Below are positions 36,865-45,360 of a stretch of DNA of 64,000 nt, piece after piece; position 1 is the first letter of the stretch, and each line of letters starts with the position of its first letter. Origin of the DNA: Candidatus Pseudothioglobus singularis PS1 (GTDB lineage Bacteria; Pseudomonadota; Gammaproteobacteria; PS1; Pseudothioglobaceae); the NCBI RefSeq assembly GCF_001281385.1, contig NZ_CP006911.1:372001-436000 (forward strand), given 5' to 3'. The position numbers and the translations under genes are program-made. The notes under the pieces were generated by a model. It was not told where the DNA came from. It made no database searches and worked only from the letters and a program-made list of their open reading frames with translations.

Positions 36865-37670
36865 TTCTAGCTTGGCAATTTATAATAATGATCGCATTGT
36901 CATGTGCGTTTTTTGCCTGGTTTCTATTTAGGCCAATCAGTCAGAATATTAGTGGTGACGAGTCCAACATCGCTATTAATCAGCAAAGACAGGATGAGCT
37001 TATTTCAGATATAAACCAAGGCCTTATTGCGGATGACCAATACCAGGCTGCTGAATCTGAAATCGTTAATACTTTAGCGACTGAATTAAGGCCTGATACA
37101 AAGAAAAGCATAGCAATTAAGCCGTTACCATGGACACTCGCAATTATTTTAATTTTTGGCATTCTATCTCTAGGAATATATTCACAATTAGCACCAAAAA
37201 TGATTCCATCTGGGAATTCTCTTCCAGAGCCATTGAGTATGAGTGATAGCATCGAGAGGCTTCAGAGTTTTATAGAGAAGAATCCAGGTGATTTTCAAGC
37301 ATTAAAAATGTTGGGCTTAGCTCAAATCGGTATCGGCAATATTAATGAATCAATCGAAGCATTCGAGAGGGCATACTTAATAAATTCGAAAGATATTGAC
37401 TTGTTGCTCCAATTTGCAAGCGCTATAGCTGCAAGTCAAGATGGGCAATTTGATGGTAAGTCTAAAGTTTTGATCGACGAAGCGTTGAGCCTTGATCCAC
37501 AGTCAATTCAAGTTTTATATTTTTCAGGCATCGTTGCGGCCCATGGAGCTGATCTTGATGGTGCTATTAAGTTTTGGGAGAAAGCACTTTACCTTATGTC
37601 TAATGATCATCCGGATAGAAATATAATCGAAGAGGCTCTGGGTACAGTATTAAATTTACAAGTAAAATAG
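36861..37670 (+). CDS. ccmI: Cytochrome c maturation protein CcmI (TPR)
   Basis: A 269-residue protein with two N-terminal-half membrane helices (about 4-22 and 92-110), as in CcmI, then a TPR-like domain ([25 protein letters not shown] given as one helical repeat region near residues 145-175). CcmI holds apocytochrome for CcmF. It directly follows ccmF, whereas dsbE/ccmG and ccmH normally sit between them; these genes are absent from this locus. dapE starts six bases later. Confidence 0.75.
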   Translation: MILAWQFIIMIALSCAFFAWFLFRPISQNISGDESNIAINQQRQDELISDINQGLIADDQYQAAESEIVNTLATELRPDTKKSIAIKPLPWTLAIILIFGILSLGIYSQLAPKMIPSGNSLPEPLSMSDSIERLQSFIEKNPGDFQALKMLGLAQIGIGNINESIEAFERAYLINSKDIDLLLQFASAIAASQDGQFDGKSKVLIDEALSLDPQSIQVLYFSGIVAAHGADLDGAIKFWEKALYLMSNDHPDRNIIEEALGTVLNLQVK

Positions 37671-37675
37671 TCATC

Positions 37676-38803
37676 ATGAGTAATACATTAGAATTAGCAA
37701 AATCGCTTATAAGTAAACCTTCAATCACCCCTGATGATCATGGTTGTCAGGCGATAATGATTGATAGACTTAATAAAATTGGCTTTGAAATACATCCACT
37801 TAAATTTGGGGATGTTGATAATTTCTGGGCAGTGCATGGAGATAGCGGACCTTTATTTGCCTTTGCGGGGCATACGGATGTTGTCCCTGCAGGTGATGAA
37901 AATGCGTGGAATACTAAGCCATTTGAGCCGACGATAAAAGATGGATATCTTTATGGTAGAGGTGCAGCAGATATGAAAGGTGGGCTTGCTTCAATGGTTA
38001 CCGCAACTGAAAAATTTATAAAAGAAAATCCAAATCATAAAGGCAGAATTGCCTTTTTAATCACTTCTGACGAAGAGGGCGTTGCAGTCAATGGAACATT
38101 AAAGGTTATGGATTATCTCAAAGCAAATGAACAAAATATTGATTACTGTTTGTTAGGGGAGCCTTCTTCGACTTCTTCTACAGGGGATGTTATTAAAAAT
38201 GGAAGAAGAGGGTCATTAAATGGTGTTTTAAAGATTAATGGAAAGCAGGGCCATGTTGCATACCCTCATTTAGCTAAAAACCCTATACATCTTGTTTCTC
38301 CTGCGCTTGATGATCTCTGTAATCAAGAATGGGATAATGGCAATGACTATTTTCCAGCAACCTCTTTTCAAATTTCAAATATGCATTCAGGAGATGGCGT
38401 AACAAACGTTATTCCTGGTGATGCTCAGGTTAAATTTAATTTTCGTTACTCTACAGAAACCAATAAAGAGAATTTACAAAAAAAAGTCCATGAAATTCTT
38501 GATATACACAACCTTGATTACTCCATAGAGTGGTCTCATTCTGGCTACCCATTTTTAACGCCAAAAGGTGCACTAGTTAGTGCTTGCGTCGAGGCGATTA
38601 AAAAAACTAAGGGTATTGATACTGAGCTGTCAACCTCAGGTGGGACTTCGGATGGAAGATTTATTGCTCAAGAGGGAACTCAGGTCGTAGAGCTTGGGCC
38701 TGTCAACGCTACGATTCATCAGATTAATGAATCAGTTTTAGTTCAAGACCTTGATGACTTAAGTGAGATTTATTACCAAGTGCTCAGAAATATATTCTCT
38801 TAA
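37676..38803 (+). CDS. dapE: Succinyl-diaminopimelate desuccinylase
   Basis: A 375-residue M20 metallopeptidase-family enzyme. Metal and catalytic residues are in [22 protein letters not shown] and [12 protein letters not shown]; the dimerisation domain contains GRRGSLNG. It removes succinate from N-succinyl-diaminopimelate in lysine and cell-wall synthesis. It sits six bases after ccmI, with dapA two genes downstream in the same direction. Confidence 0.95.
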   Translation: MSNTLELAKSLISKPSITPDDHGCQAIMIDRLNKIGFEIHPLKFGDVDNFWAVHGDSGPLFAFAGHTDVVPAGDENAWNTKPFEPTIKDGYLYGRGAADMKGGLASMVTATEKFIKENPNHKGRIAFLITSDEEGVAVNGTLKVMDYLKANEQNIDYCLLGEPSSTSSTGDVIKNGRRGSLNGVLKINGKQGHVAYPHLAKNPIHLVSPALDDLCNQEWDNGNDYFPATSFQISNMHSGDGVTNVIPGDAQVKFNFRYSTETNKENLQKKVHEILDIHNLDYSIEWSHSGYPFLTPKGALVSACVEAIKKTKGIDTELSTSGGTSDGRFIAQEGTQVVELGPVNATIHQINESVLVQDLDDLSEIYYQVLRNIFS

Positions 38804-38815
38804 TTCTTATTTCGT

Positions 38816-39490
38816 ATGAGATTTGATATCATCACTCTTTTTCCTGAAATGTTCTCGGCAATCAAAGAGGAAGGGGTTATTGCGAGAGCTATTAAGAAGT
38901 CAATCATATCGATTAATGAATGGCAGCTTCGAGATTTTAGTGAGAATAAGTACAAAAATGTTGATGATAAAGCCTATGGGGGCGGAGCTGGAATGGTTAT
39001 GCAGGTCAAGCCAATCAGGGATTGCATCAAAAAAATAAAGGAGCAAGAGCCAGAAACTAAAGTTATCTATCTATCTCCACAGGGTGACCCTTTAAATCAA
39101 AATTTGGTTGAAAAATTATCATCATTCGAGTCATTAACTCTTCTTTGTGGGCGATACGAGGGTGTTGATGAGAGAATCATTAAGAATGATGTTGATTTAG
39201 AAGTATCAATTGGTGATTATGTTATCAGTGGCGGTGAGTTGGCTGCAATGGTATTAATAGATTCAGTTAGTAGGCGCTTGCCAAATGTCTTGGGTAATAA
39301 AGACTCATTGAATGACTCTTTTGTCAATAATTTACTTGATTACCCGCACTATACAAGGCCAGAAAGTATTGATGGAGATATTGTACCTGAGGTGTTATTG
39401 AGTGGAAATCAAGCTAAGATTGATGCTTGGCGATTAGAGCAGGCTAAACACAAGACAAGACAAAAAAGACCTGATCTTTTATCGAATTAA
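38816..39490 (+). CDS. trmD: tRNA (guanine-N1)-methyltransferase
   Basis: A 224-residue TrmD of the knotted SPOUT class: MRFDIITLFPEMF, the YGGGAGMVM stretch, LLCGRYEGVDERI, and ISIGDYVISGGELAA-type SAM pocket (IGDYVISGGELA). It methylates G37 of tRNAs to prevent frameshifting. In most bacteria the gene lies in rpsP-rimM-trmD-rplS; here it stands between dapE and dapA with no ribosomal neighbours. It is somewhat shorter than the E. coli enzyme. Confidence 0.95.
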   Translation: MRFDIITLFPEMFSAIKEEGVIARAIKKSIISINEWQLRDFSENKYKNVDDKAYGGGAGMVMQVKPIRDCIKKIKEQEPETKVIYLSPQGDPLNQNLVEKLSSFESLTLLCGRYEGVDERIIKNDVDLEVSIGDYVISGGELAAMVLIDSVSRRLPNVLGNKDSLNDSFVNNLLDYPHYTRPESIDGDIVPEVLLSGNQAKIDAWRLEQAKHKTRQKRPDLLSN

Positions 39491-39517
39491 AGTCTTGTAT
39501 TAAAGTAGGCCCTTGAA

Positions 39518-39546
39518 TTGTTATTAGAAGGCCAATCGTATATAAT
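39518..39546 (+). promoter_or_regulatory. Sigma70-type promoter of dapA
   Basis: TTGTTA and TATAAT separated by 17 bases, 29 bases before the dapA start. Confidence 0.65.
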
Positions 39547-39574
39547 TTTAGCTACATTTTGAATAAATCAATTT

Positions 39575-40465
39575 ATGAATAAGAATCACTCCTTTGTAGG
39601 CTCAAATGTCGCACTCATAACGCCAATGCTTGACGATGGGAGTGTTGATTATGAATCGCTAAATAACCTTATCGAGTTCCATATTGATGCTGGAACAAGC
39701 TCAATAGTTTCGGTTGGAACGACTGGTGAATCGGCGACTGTCGGTGTTAAAGAACATCTTAAGATATTAGATCATACGATCAAATACGCCGCTAGAAGGA
39801 TTCCAATTATTGCTGGGACTGGGGCAAACTCGACTTCTGAGGCTATCGAGCTCACGCAGGAGGCTAAAAATTTCGGTGCTGACGCCTGTTTGCTTGTGAC
39901 GCCTTATTACAATAAACCGACTCAAGAGGGATTGTTTCAACACTTTAAATTGATTGCTGAAAGTGTTAGCATTGATCAAATCCTTTACAATGTTCCTGGA
40001 AGAACGGCAGTCGACATGTCGGTTGATACCACTTCAAGACTTTCAGAAATTTCAAATATTATTGGAATTAAAGATGCTACGGGAGATCTATCAGTTATCA
40101 AAGAGCTTGTTGCAAATTGTCCTGAAGATTTTTTATTGCTTACGGGGGATGATGCTACAGCGATCGATTTTCTTCTTTTGGGTGGACATGGCGGTATTTC
40201 AGTCACTGCTAACGTTACTCCCAATGAGCTTCAAAAAGCATATCTAGCAGCTATTGCTGGAAATGTTGAGCTTGCTAATCAGTTAAATGAAGCGCTCTCA
40301 GGTCTTCATAAAAATCTATTTATTGAGTCCAATCCAATACCTGTGAAATGGGCTCTTCATAAAATGGGTAAGTGCGATAATGGTATAAGATTGCCATTGC
40401 TTGAGTTATCAAATGAATGTAAAACAGTTCTTGAAAATGATTTAAAGGAATTAAAATTAATATGA
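39575..40465 (+). CDS. dapA: 4-Hydroxy-tetrahydrodipicolinate synthase
   Basis: A 296-residue TIM-barrel aldolase. Visible are VGTTGESATV, the catalytic Tyr in LYNVPGRTAVDM and the Schiff-base Lys in IGIKDATGDL. It condenses pyruvate with aspartate semialdehyde, the first committed step to lysine and diaminopimelate. The gene overlaps bamC by four bases, the common gammaproteobacterial dapA-bamC pair. Confidence 0.96.
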   Translation: MNKNHSFVGSNVALITPMLDDGSVDYESLNNLIEFHIDAGTSSIVSVGTTGESATVGVKEHLKILDHTIKYAARRIPIIAGTGANSTSEAIELTQEAKNFGADACLLVTPYYNKPTQEGLFQHFKLIAESVSIDQILYNVPGRTAVDMSVDTTSRLSEISNIIGIKDATGDLSVIKELVANCPEDFLLLTGDDATAIDFLLLGGHGGISVTANVTPNELQKAYLAAIAGNVELANQLNEALSGLHKNLFIESNPIPVKWALHKMGKCDNGIRLPLLELSNECKTVLENDLKELKLI

Positions 40466-41523
40466 AAATTACGAATTTTTTAATATTAGCGTTAATTAGT
40501 CTGTTAGTTGCTAGCTGCTCTAAAGTTGCTGATCCAGTAAAAAAAATTGGCTTAGGAAGTAGAGCGGTAAATTATGAGGTAGATGAGAATGTTGATTCGC
40601 TTATCATTCCTCCAGACCTAACAGCACCGAGCTCTCAAGGCGCATTTACTGAAGTGATTAAAGTTAGTGACGGCAGTGACGTTTTAAAAAGAGTCCAAAA
40701 TGTTGAAGTGAAGAGGGATAAATATCGACGATGGCTCCTAGTTGACCTTCCACCTGCAGAAGTTTGGGCATTATCAAAAGAATTTTTTCGCTCATATGGC
40801 TTTCAAATTGAGAAAGAAAATCAAAAGATTGGCCTTTTAGAAACTGATTTCTTGGAAATTGAAACGAAAGTTCCAGATAAATCTTTAGGGACTATTCGCG
40901 CCGCCTTGGCAAAAGCATTAAAAACCCAGTATGGCCTTCCAATTGCTGACAAGTATAGAATTCGAATTGAGCCAACAGCTAATTCAATGGAGTCTGAAGT
41001 TTACTTGACATTAAGTTCAATTGGCGAAGTTGTGAGTGGTGCAACAAGAGTCTGGCAGCCTAGAGAGAAAGATGTTGAGCTTGAGACAGAAATGCTTCTT
41101 CAGTTAATGGTTTTTTTAGGCAATGATAGGGGTGATTCCATTTCAAAGATTCAATCAAACGTTGAAGAGCAAAAAACTGCTGTGTCAGTTGTCATATCAG
41201 ATACAGGTTATGCTTCTTTAGTTTTTCCATTCGATAAAAATGAATCATGGAAACTATTAGGCTGGGCGCTAGATGAGTCTGGAGTTGATATTGAGGATAG
41301 CGACTCACTTGAAGGGAGCTACTTTATCAATGTAACTCCTAATAAGGGTTTTTTCTCAAAACTATTAACTACAGCCTCAATAACTAAAACGTACCAGTTA
41401 ATTTTAAAAGAAGATACCAGCTCGCAAACAAATGTTATTTTTGTAGATCTTAGTGAAGAAAATGATGAAAAAATAATTAGTTATAGTGAAGAATTATTTG
41501 ATCAAATCGCTTCCAAGTTTTAA
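40462..41523 (+). CDS. bamC: Outer membrane assembly lipoprotein BamC
   Basis: A 353-residue lipoprotein with signal peptide and lipobox LVAS-C19. The N-terminal unstructured segment contains YEVDENVDSLIIPPDLTAPS, which in BamC packs against BamD. Two helix-grip domains follow. It is part of the beta-barrel assembly machine at the outer membrane. The dapA-bamC overlap supports the assignment. Confidence 0.9.
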   Translation: MKITNFLILALISLLVASCSKVADPVKKIGLGSRAVNYEVDENVDSLIIPPDLTAPSSQGAFTEVIKVSDGSDVLKRVQNVEVKRDKYRRWLLVDLPPAEVWALSKEFFRSYGFQIEKENQKIGLLETDFLEIETKVPDKSLGTIRAALAKALKTQYGLPIADKYRIRIEPTANSMESEVYLTLSSIGEVVSGATRVWQPREKDVELETEMLLQLMVFLGNDRGDSISKIQSNVEEQKTAVSVVISDTGYASLVFPFDKNESWKLLGWALDESGVDIEDSDSLEGSYFINVTPNKGFFSKLLTTASITKTYQLILKEDTSSQTNVIFVDLSEENDEKIISYSEELFDQIASKF

Positions 41524-41556
41524 CTTTTTTCAAATTAAGCTAGATTTTAATAAATC

Positions 41557-43455
41557 ATGCTGACAAAAAAACAGATTCAAAACATTGCTAATGAAACTAC
41601 ATTGGCAAATCACCTTTCTGATTCAGATTTACTTGAGTTTTGTGTTCTAGCTAATGATAGTTATCGAAGTGGAAGCCCAATAGTTACCGATGAAAATTAT
41701 GATTTCATCTTTATTCCTGAGCTTCAAAAAAGAATGCCCAAACATCCCTTTCTTCAAAAGATTGAATCTGAAAGTGAGGGATTTTCAGATGAAAAAATTA
41801 AGCTCCCAGAAAAAATGCTATCAACGGACAAGGCTTATACTTGGGGAGAGATCGAGAAGTGGCTTGAAAGAATATCAAAATTTTCTGAAGAAATAAATGT
41901 TCAACTATCTGAAATTCAAATTAAAGGGACTGCAAAATTAGACGGATTTGCCGGTTATGACGATGGAAAGAGGCTTTACACTCGTGGTGATGGTAATAAG
42001 GGAAGTGATATTAGCAGAGTGTTTCAAAGAGGTCTTGGTATTTTAAATGATAGTGAAAGAGGCCAAGGCCCCGGAGAGATTGTTGTTAAGAGGAGTTACT
42101 TTGAAGACCATTTAAGTAATGATTTTGAGTACCCAAGAAATTTTCAAGCAAGTCTCATTAAGGAAAAAGAATTAGATAAGTTTGCTAGAGATGCAATTGA
42201 TGCAAAGGCTGCTTTATTTGTTCCTTTTAAGCAACTTCCATTTTGGAAGGGGAATATTGATGAGTTCAAAAATCAATTCTTAGATATAGTAATTAAGCTT
42301 GAGGGGGGTGTTGATTTTGATATTGATGGGGTAGTCTTTGAAATTGTCAATCCTGAATTAAAAGAATTTATGGGTTCAAATCGTAAGTTCCATCGCTGGC
42401 AGATTGCTTACAAAGAAAATAAGGAAAAAGCACAAGTTAAAGTTATTTCAGTGACGGCTCAAGTAGGAAGGACCGGAAAGATAACCCCTGTTGCAGAGTT
42501 GGAGCCAACTCAATTAAGCGGCGCGACTATTTATAGGGCAACTGGTCATCACTACGGGCTTGTCAAAGAACAAGGTTTAGGCGCTGGAAGTATTATTGAG
42601 TTAACTCGAAGTGGGATGGTCATTCCTAAAATAAATAAGGTTCTTAAAACTGCAGAAGTTGATATACCTTTGAACTGTCCGAGCTGCAATTCTCTATTAA
42701 TATGGGACTCAGATTTTTTGATGTGTTCCAATGACAATGATTGCCCAGATCAGGTGGTTGGCAAGATGATCTATTTTTTTCGAATCTTGGGCAACAATGA
42801 TGGGTTCGGACATGCAACGATTCAAAAATTATATGATGAAGGAATACGCCAAGTAAGTGATATTTATCTTCTTAATATAGATGAATTAGTTTCTATGGGT
42901 TTTGGTGAAAAAACCTCTCAAAACCTTATTAATCAACTTCAAAGATCACGTCAAGAAAGTATTGAAGATTGGCGTTTCTTGGCCGCTTTTGGTGTTCATA
43001 GACTTGGAATGGGTAATTGTGAAAATTTATTAAAAAATTATTCAATTGATGAAGTCTTTAGCCTTTCAATAGCTAGCATTGCAGAGATAGATGGTTTTGC
43101 AGAGCTCACTGCAGAGGTCATTTTTGATGGATTGTTGTCTATTAAATCCCAATATGAAGTATTAGTATCTGGCGGTTTTGAACTAGAAAAAACCATTTTG
43201 ATTACTGATGAAGATACAAGCTCAAATCCGTTTTATAGCAAAAAAATTGTGTTTACAGGCACTATGAATCAGCCTCGATCTGATCTTGAGAAACAAGCAA
43301 AGTCATTAGGCATTAAAGTATCAAAATCTGTCAGCTCAAAAACTGATTTTCTCATTATTGGAGAAAATGTGGGTCAGTCAAAAATGAATAAGGCCAAAAA
43401 TAATGGTGTTGAAATCCTTTCAGAATCTGAATATCTAAAAAAACTAAATATATAA
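41557..43455 (+). CDS. Divergent NAD-dependent DNA ligase
   Basis: A 632-residue LigA-like protein. It retains the N-terminal Ia domain tail (TDENYDF), adenylation Lys127 in AKLDG, RGDG 143-146, DIDGVV 255-260, an OB fold, a Cys4 zinc finger (C374, C377, C390, C396), helix-hairpin-helix repeats and a C-terminal BRCT domain. Several normally invariant residues differ: Glu before KLDG is Thr125, RGE is replaced by KRS (178-180), IK after DGVV is FE (261-262), and YH of the Ia domain reads YR. It may be a second, specialised ligase or a rapidly evolving LigA. It stands 34 bases behind bamC. Confidence 0.8.
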   Translation: MLTKKQIQNIANETTLANHLSDSDLLEFCVLANDSYRSGSPIVTDENYDFIFIPELQKRMPKHPFLQKIESESEGFSDEKIKLPEKMLSTDKAYTWGEIEKWLERISKFSEEINVQLSEIQIKGTAKLDGFAGYDDGKRLYTRGDGNKGSDISRVFQRGLGILNDSERGQGPGEIVVKRSYFEDHLSNDFEYPRNFQASLIKEKELDKFARDAIDAKAALFVPFKQLPFWKGNIDEFKNQFLDIVIKLEGGVDFDIDGVVFEIVNPELKEFMGSNRKFHRWQIAYKENKEKAQVKVISVTAQVGRTGKITPVAELEPTQLSGATIYRATGHHYGLVKEQGLGAGSIIELTRSGMVIPKINKVLKTAEVDIPLNCPSCNSLLIWDSDFLMCSNDNDCPDQVVGKMIYFFRILGNNDGFGHATIQKLYDEGIRQVSDIYLLNIDELVSMGFGEKTSQNLINQLQRSRQESIEDWRFLAAFGVHRLGMGNCENLLKNYSIDEVFSLSIASIAEIDGFAELTAEVIFDGLLSIKSQYEVLVSGGFELEKTILITDEDTSSNPFYSKKIVFTGTMNQPRSDLEKQAKSLGIKVSKSVSSKTDFLIIGENVGQSKMNKAKNNGVEILSESEYLKKLNI

Positions 43456-43467
43456 AAATATTTTCTA

Positions 43468-43473
43468 TATAAT
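43468..43473 (+). promoter_or_regulatory. -10 box of the glnK-amtB leader
   Basis: TATAAT positioned so that transcription would start near 43480, two bases before the first leader hairpin. The -35 region is poor and no sigma54 -24/-12 pair is visible. Confidence 0.45.
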
Positions 43474-43481
43474 TAGTCCAA

Positions 43482-43526
43482 CTTGAAGCCAATGTTGGTA
43501 TCAAGAAAAGACATAGACGTTTATTT
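43482..43526 (+). promoter_or_regulatory. ANTAR-type dual hexaloop RNA in the glnK leader
   Basis: Hand folding gives two neighbouring hairpins. P1 (43482-43505) pairs CTTGAAGCC with GGTATCAAG (one A-A mismatch) and has loop AATGTT. P2 (43505-43526) pairs GAAAAGAC with GTTTATTT (one A-A mismatch, two G-U) and has loop ATAGAC. Both loops are six bases with A first and G fourth, the known recognition rule of ANTAR proteins. The 3' arm of P2 is also the 5' arm of the terminator at 43518-43555, so the two folds exclude each other. Confidence 0.75.
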
Positions 43527-43555
43527 GGGCACTTGCCTTAATAAGCGTTTTTTTT
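43518..43555 (+). terminator. Leader terminator 1 (attenuator) before glnK
   Basis: CGTTTATTTGGGC pairs with GCCTTAATAAGCG (one T-T mismatch, two G-U) around loop ACTT and is followed by eight T residues. It would stop transcription before glnK unless P2 forms instead. Confidence 0.8.
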
Positions 43556-43557
43556 CG

Positions 43558-43593
43558 TCAGTTTAAAGATGAGCTGAAATGGTATAGAAGCCC
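43558..43593 (+). promoter_or_regulatory. Second hexaloop pair in the glnK leader
   Basis: TCAGTTT pairs with GAGCTGA around loop AAAGAT (43565-43570). A weaker hairpin, TGGT/GCC, has loop ATAGAA (43584-43589). Both loops again have A first and G fourth. The 3' side of the second runs into the 5' arm of terminator 2. The second stem is short, so this pair is less certain than the first. Confidence 0.5.
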
Positions 43594-43623
43594 ACTACTT
43601 TCTCGAAGGTAGTGGGCTTTTTT
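43588..43623 (+). terminator. Leader terminator 2 before glnK
   Basis: AAGCCCACTAC pairs exactly with GTAGTGGGCTT, followed by six T residues, ending 23 bases before the glnK ATG. Confidence 0.88.
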
Positions 43624-43646
43624 GTTTTTGAGATTGGAGCAATGAT

Positions 43647-43991
43647 ATGAAAATGATTACAGCTTATATTCAGCCAAAAAGACTGGATAGTGTGAGACAA
43701 GTTCTCTCAGATATAGATATAAATGGGGTTTCAGTAACCGAAGTTAAGGGTTTTGGAAGGCAAAAAGGCCATACAGAACTTTATCGCGGTGCTGAGTATG
43801 TGGTTGAATTTCTTCCAAAAGTAAAGTTAGAGATTGCAATTACTGATGAGCAGGTTGAGGAGGTCATTGAGACCATTAGCACTGCTTGTAAGATTAACGG
43901 CGGCAAAATTGGTGATGGAAAGATTTTTGTTACAAATCTGGAACAGGTCGTTCGTATTCGTACGAATGAGTCTGGTCCAGAAGCACTATAG
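43647..43991 (+). CDS. glnK: Nitrogen regulatory protein P-II (GlnK)
   Basis: A 114-residue PII protein. The T-loop is complete with the uridylylation site Tyr51 (YRGAEY), then the B-loop TACKINGGKIGDGKIFV (in parts) and the C-loop VRIRTNESG. PII trimers sense 2-oxoglutarate, ATP and ADP and block AmtB. Nine bases separate it from amtB, so it is GlnK in role. Expression appears to depend on the RNA attenuator in its 191-base leader. Confidence 0.94.
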   Translation: MKMITAYIQPKRLDSVRQVLSDIDINGVSVTEVKGFGRQKGHTELYRGAEYVVEFLPKVKLEIAITDEQVEEVIETISTACKINGGKIGDGKIFVTNLEQVVRIRTNESGPEAL

Positions 43992-44000
43992 GAGAGGAAA

Positions 44001-45215
44001 ATGGAAAATCAAATATTAGAATTACAATATGCAATTGATACCTTTTATTTCTTAGTAATGGGCGCCCTTGTCATGTGGATGGCAGCTGGCTTTTCAATGC
44101 TAGAAGCTGGCCTTGTGAGGAGTAAAAATACCGCAGAAATATTAACTAAAAATATTGGTCTTTTTGCAATTGCATGTACTATGTATATGGTCTATGGCTA
44201 TGACTTAATGTATGGCGGTGGTGCTTTTCTTTCTGGAATTAGTGGACAGGGCGAAACATACTCAAATGCATCTGACTTTTACTTTCAAGTAGTCTTTGTA
44301 GCGACAGCGATGTCAATTGTTTCTGGTGCTGTAGCAGAAAGAATGAAGCTATTTACATTCTTTGCTTTTGCAATAATTTTTACTACTATCATTTACCCAT
44401 TGGAAGGCTCATGGACGTGGGGTGGAAATGATGTTTTTGGTCTATATAACTTAGGTGATTTTGGCTTCTATGACTTTGCAGGATCAGGCATTGTGCATAT
44501 GGCTGGAGCAGCAGCAGCAATTGCTGGGGTAATAGTACTTGGTCCCAGAAAAGGGAAATATGATAAGGATGGGAATTCAAAGCCAATTCTAGGTGCAAAT
44601 CTCCCTTTGGCGACTTTAGGTACTTTTATCTTATGGCTAGGATGGTTTGGTTTTAATGGGGGATCAGTGTTAGCAATGGCAAGTAAGGAGAGTGCAGATG
44701 CAGTGGCAATGGTTTTTGTTAATACCAATGCAGCGGCTGCAGGAGGTGTTATTGCAGCACTTATATTTGCGAAACTATGGTTTGGTAAAGCAGATTTAAC
44801 GATGACACTTAATGGAGCTCTAGCAGGCCTAGTTGCCATTACTGCTGGACCAGATACGCCAAGTGCTCTAGTTGCAAGTTTAATCGGAGCAGTCGGTGGT
44901 GTGATTGTAGTGATTTCAATTGTAATGCTTGATCGTAAACTCAAGATCGATGATCCAGTTGGTGCAATTTCAGTTCATGGTGTTGTTGGTCTTTGGGGTC
45001 TTTTAGCAGTACCCTTAACAAATAGTGAAGTTCCATTTTCAGGTCAAATTATTGGTGCTACAACAATATTTATTTGGGTTTTTGTGACATCATTCTTACT
45101 TTGGCTGACTCTTAAAGCATTGATTGGTATTCGCGTATCCAAGGAAGAAGAGGAAGATGGAGTGGATATCTCAGAATGTGGACTCGAGGCATATCCAGAG
45201 TTTGTCGTTAAGTAA
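44001..45215 (+). CDS. amtB: Ammonium transporter AmtB
   Basis: A 404-residue ammonium channel of the Amt family with eleven predicted membrane segments. Characteristic stretches: GAAAAIAGVIVLGPRKGKY, GWFGFNGGS, NTNAAAAGG and HGVVGLWG with the pore His. No cleavable signal peptide is evident. AGGAGA-like sequence precedes the ATG. It imports ammonium when nitrogen is scarce and is gated by the PII protein encoded just upstream. Confidence 0.95.
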   Translation: MENQILELQYAIDTFYFLVMGALVMWMAAGFSMLEAGLVRSKNTAEILTKNIGLFAIACTMYMVYGYDLMYGGGAFLSGISGQGETYSNASDFYFQVVFVATAMSIVSGAVAERMKLFTFFAFAIIFTTIIYPLEGSWTWGGNDVFGLYNLGDFGFYDFAGSGIVHMAGAAAAIAGVIVLGPRKGKYDKDGNSKPILGANLPLATLGTFILWLGWFGFNGGSVLAMASKESADAVAMVFVNTNAAAAGGVIAALIFAKLWFGKADLTMTLNGALAGLVAITAGPDTPSALVASLIGAVGGVIVVISIVMLDRKLKIDDPVGAISVHGVVGLWGLLAVPLTNSEVPFSGQIIGATTIFIWVFVTSFLLWLTLKALIGIRVSKEEEEDGVDISECGLEAYPEFVVK

Positions 45216-45246
45216 CTAATTTAATATATAAACTCAAACTTAAAAT

Positions 45247-45280
45247 CCTCCACTAAAGAATATATATTCTTTAGTGGAGG
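45247..45280. repeat. 34-base perfect palindrome between amtB and the ANTAR gene
   Basis: CCTCCACTAAAGAATAT is followed by its exact reverse complement. It is not followed by a T run on the plus strand, so it is not a standard terminator. It could be an RNA processing or stability hairpin or a protein-binding dyad. Confidence 0.85.
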
Positions 45281-45360
45281 GCCTAATAATAAAACTTTAA
45301 TCCATTTATAACCTTTGTGCTAATGAGGTATATTATTGATGGTTATAAAAACTTAGAATT

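Noticed and set aside
41557-43455. Reading the divergent DNA ligase as a pseudogene
   Set aside because: The 632-codon frame is unbroken, with intact adenylation Lys, zinc finger and BRCT domain, so it is probably functional in some way.
43456-43646. Sigma54 promoter before glnK
   Set aside because: The only GG...GC pair (around TGGGCACTTGCC) has the wrong spacing and lies inside the terminator stem.
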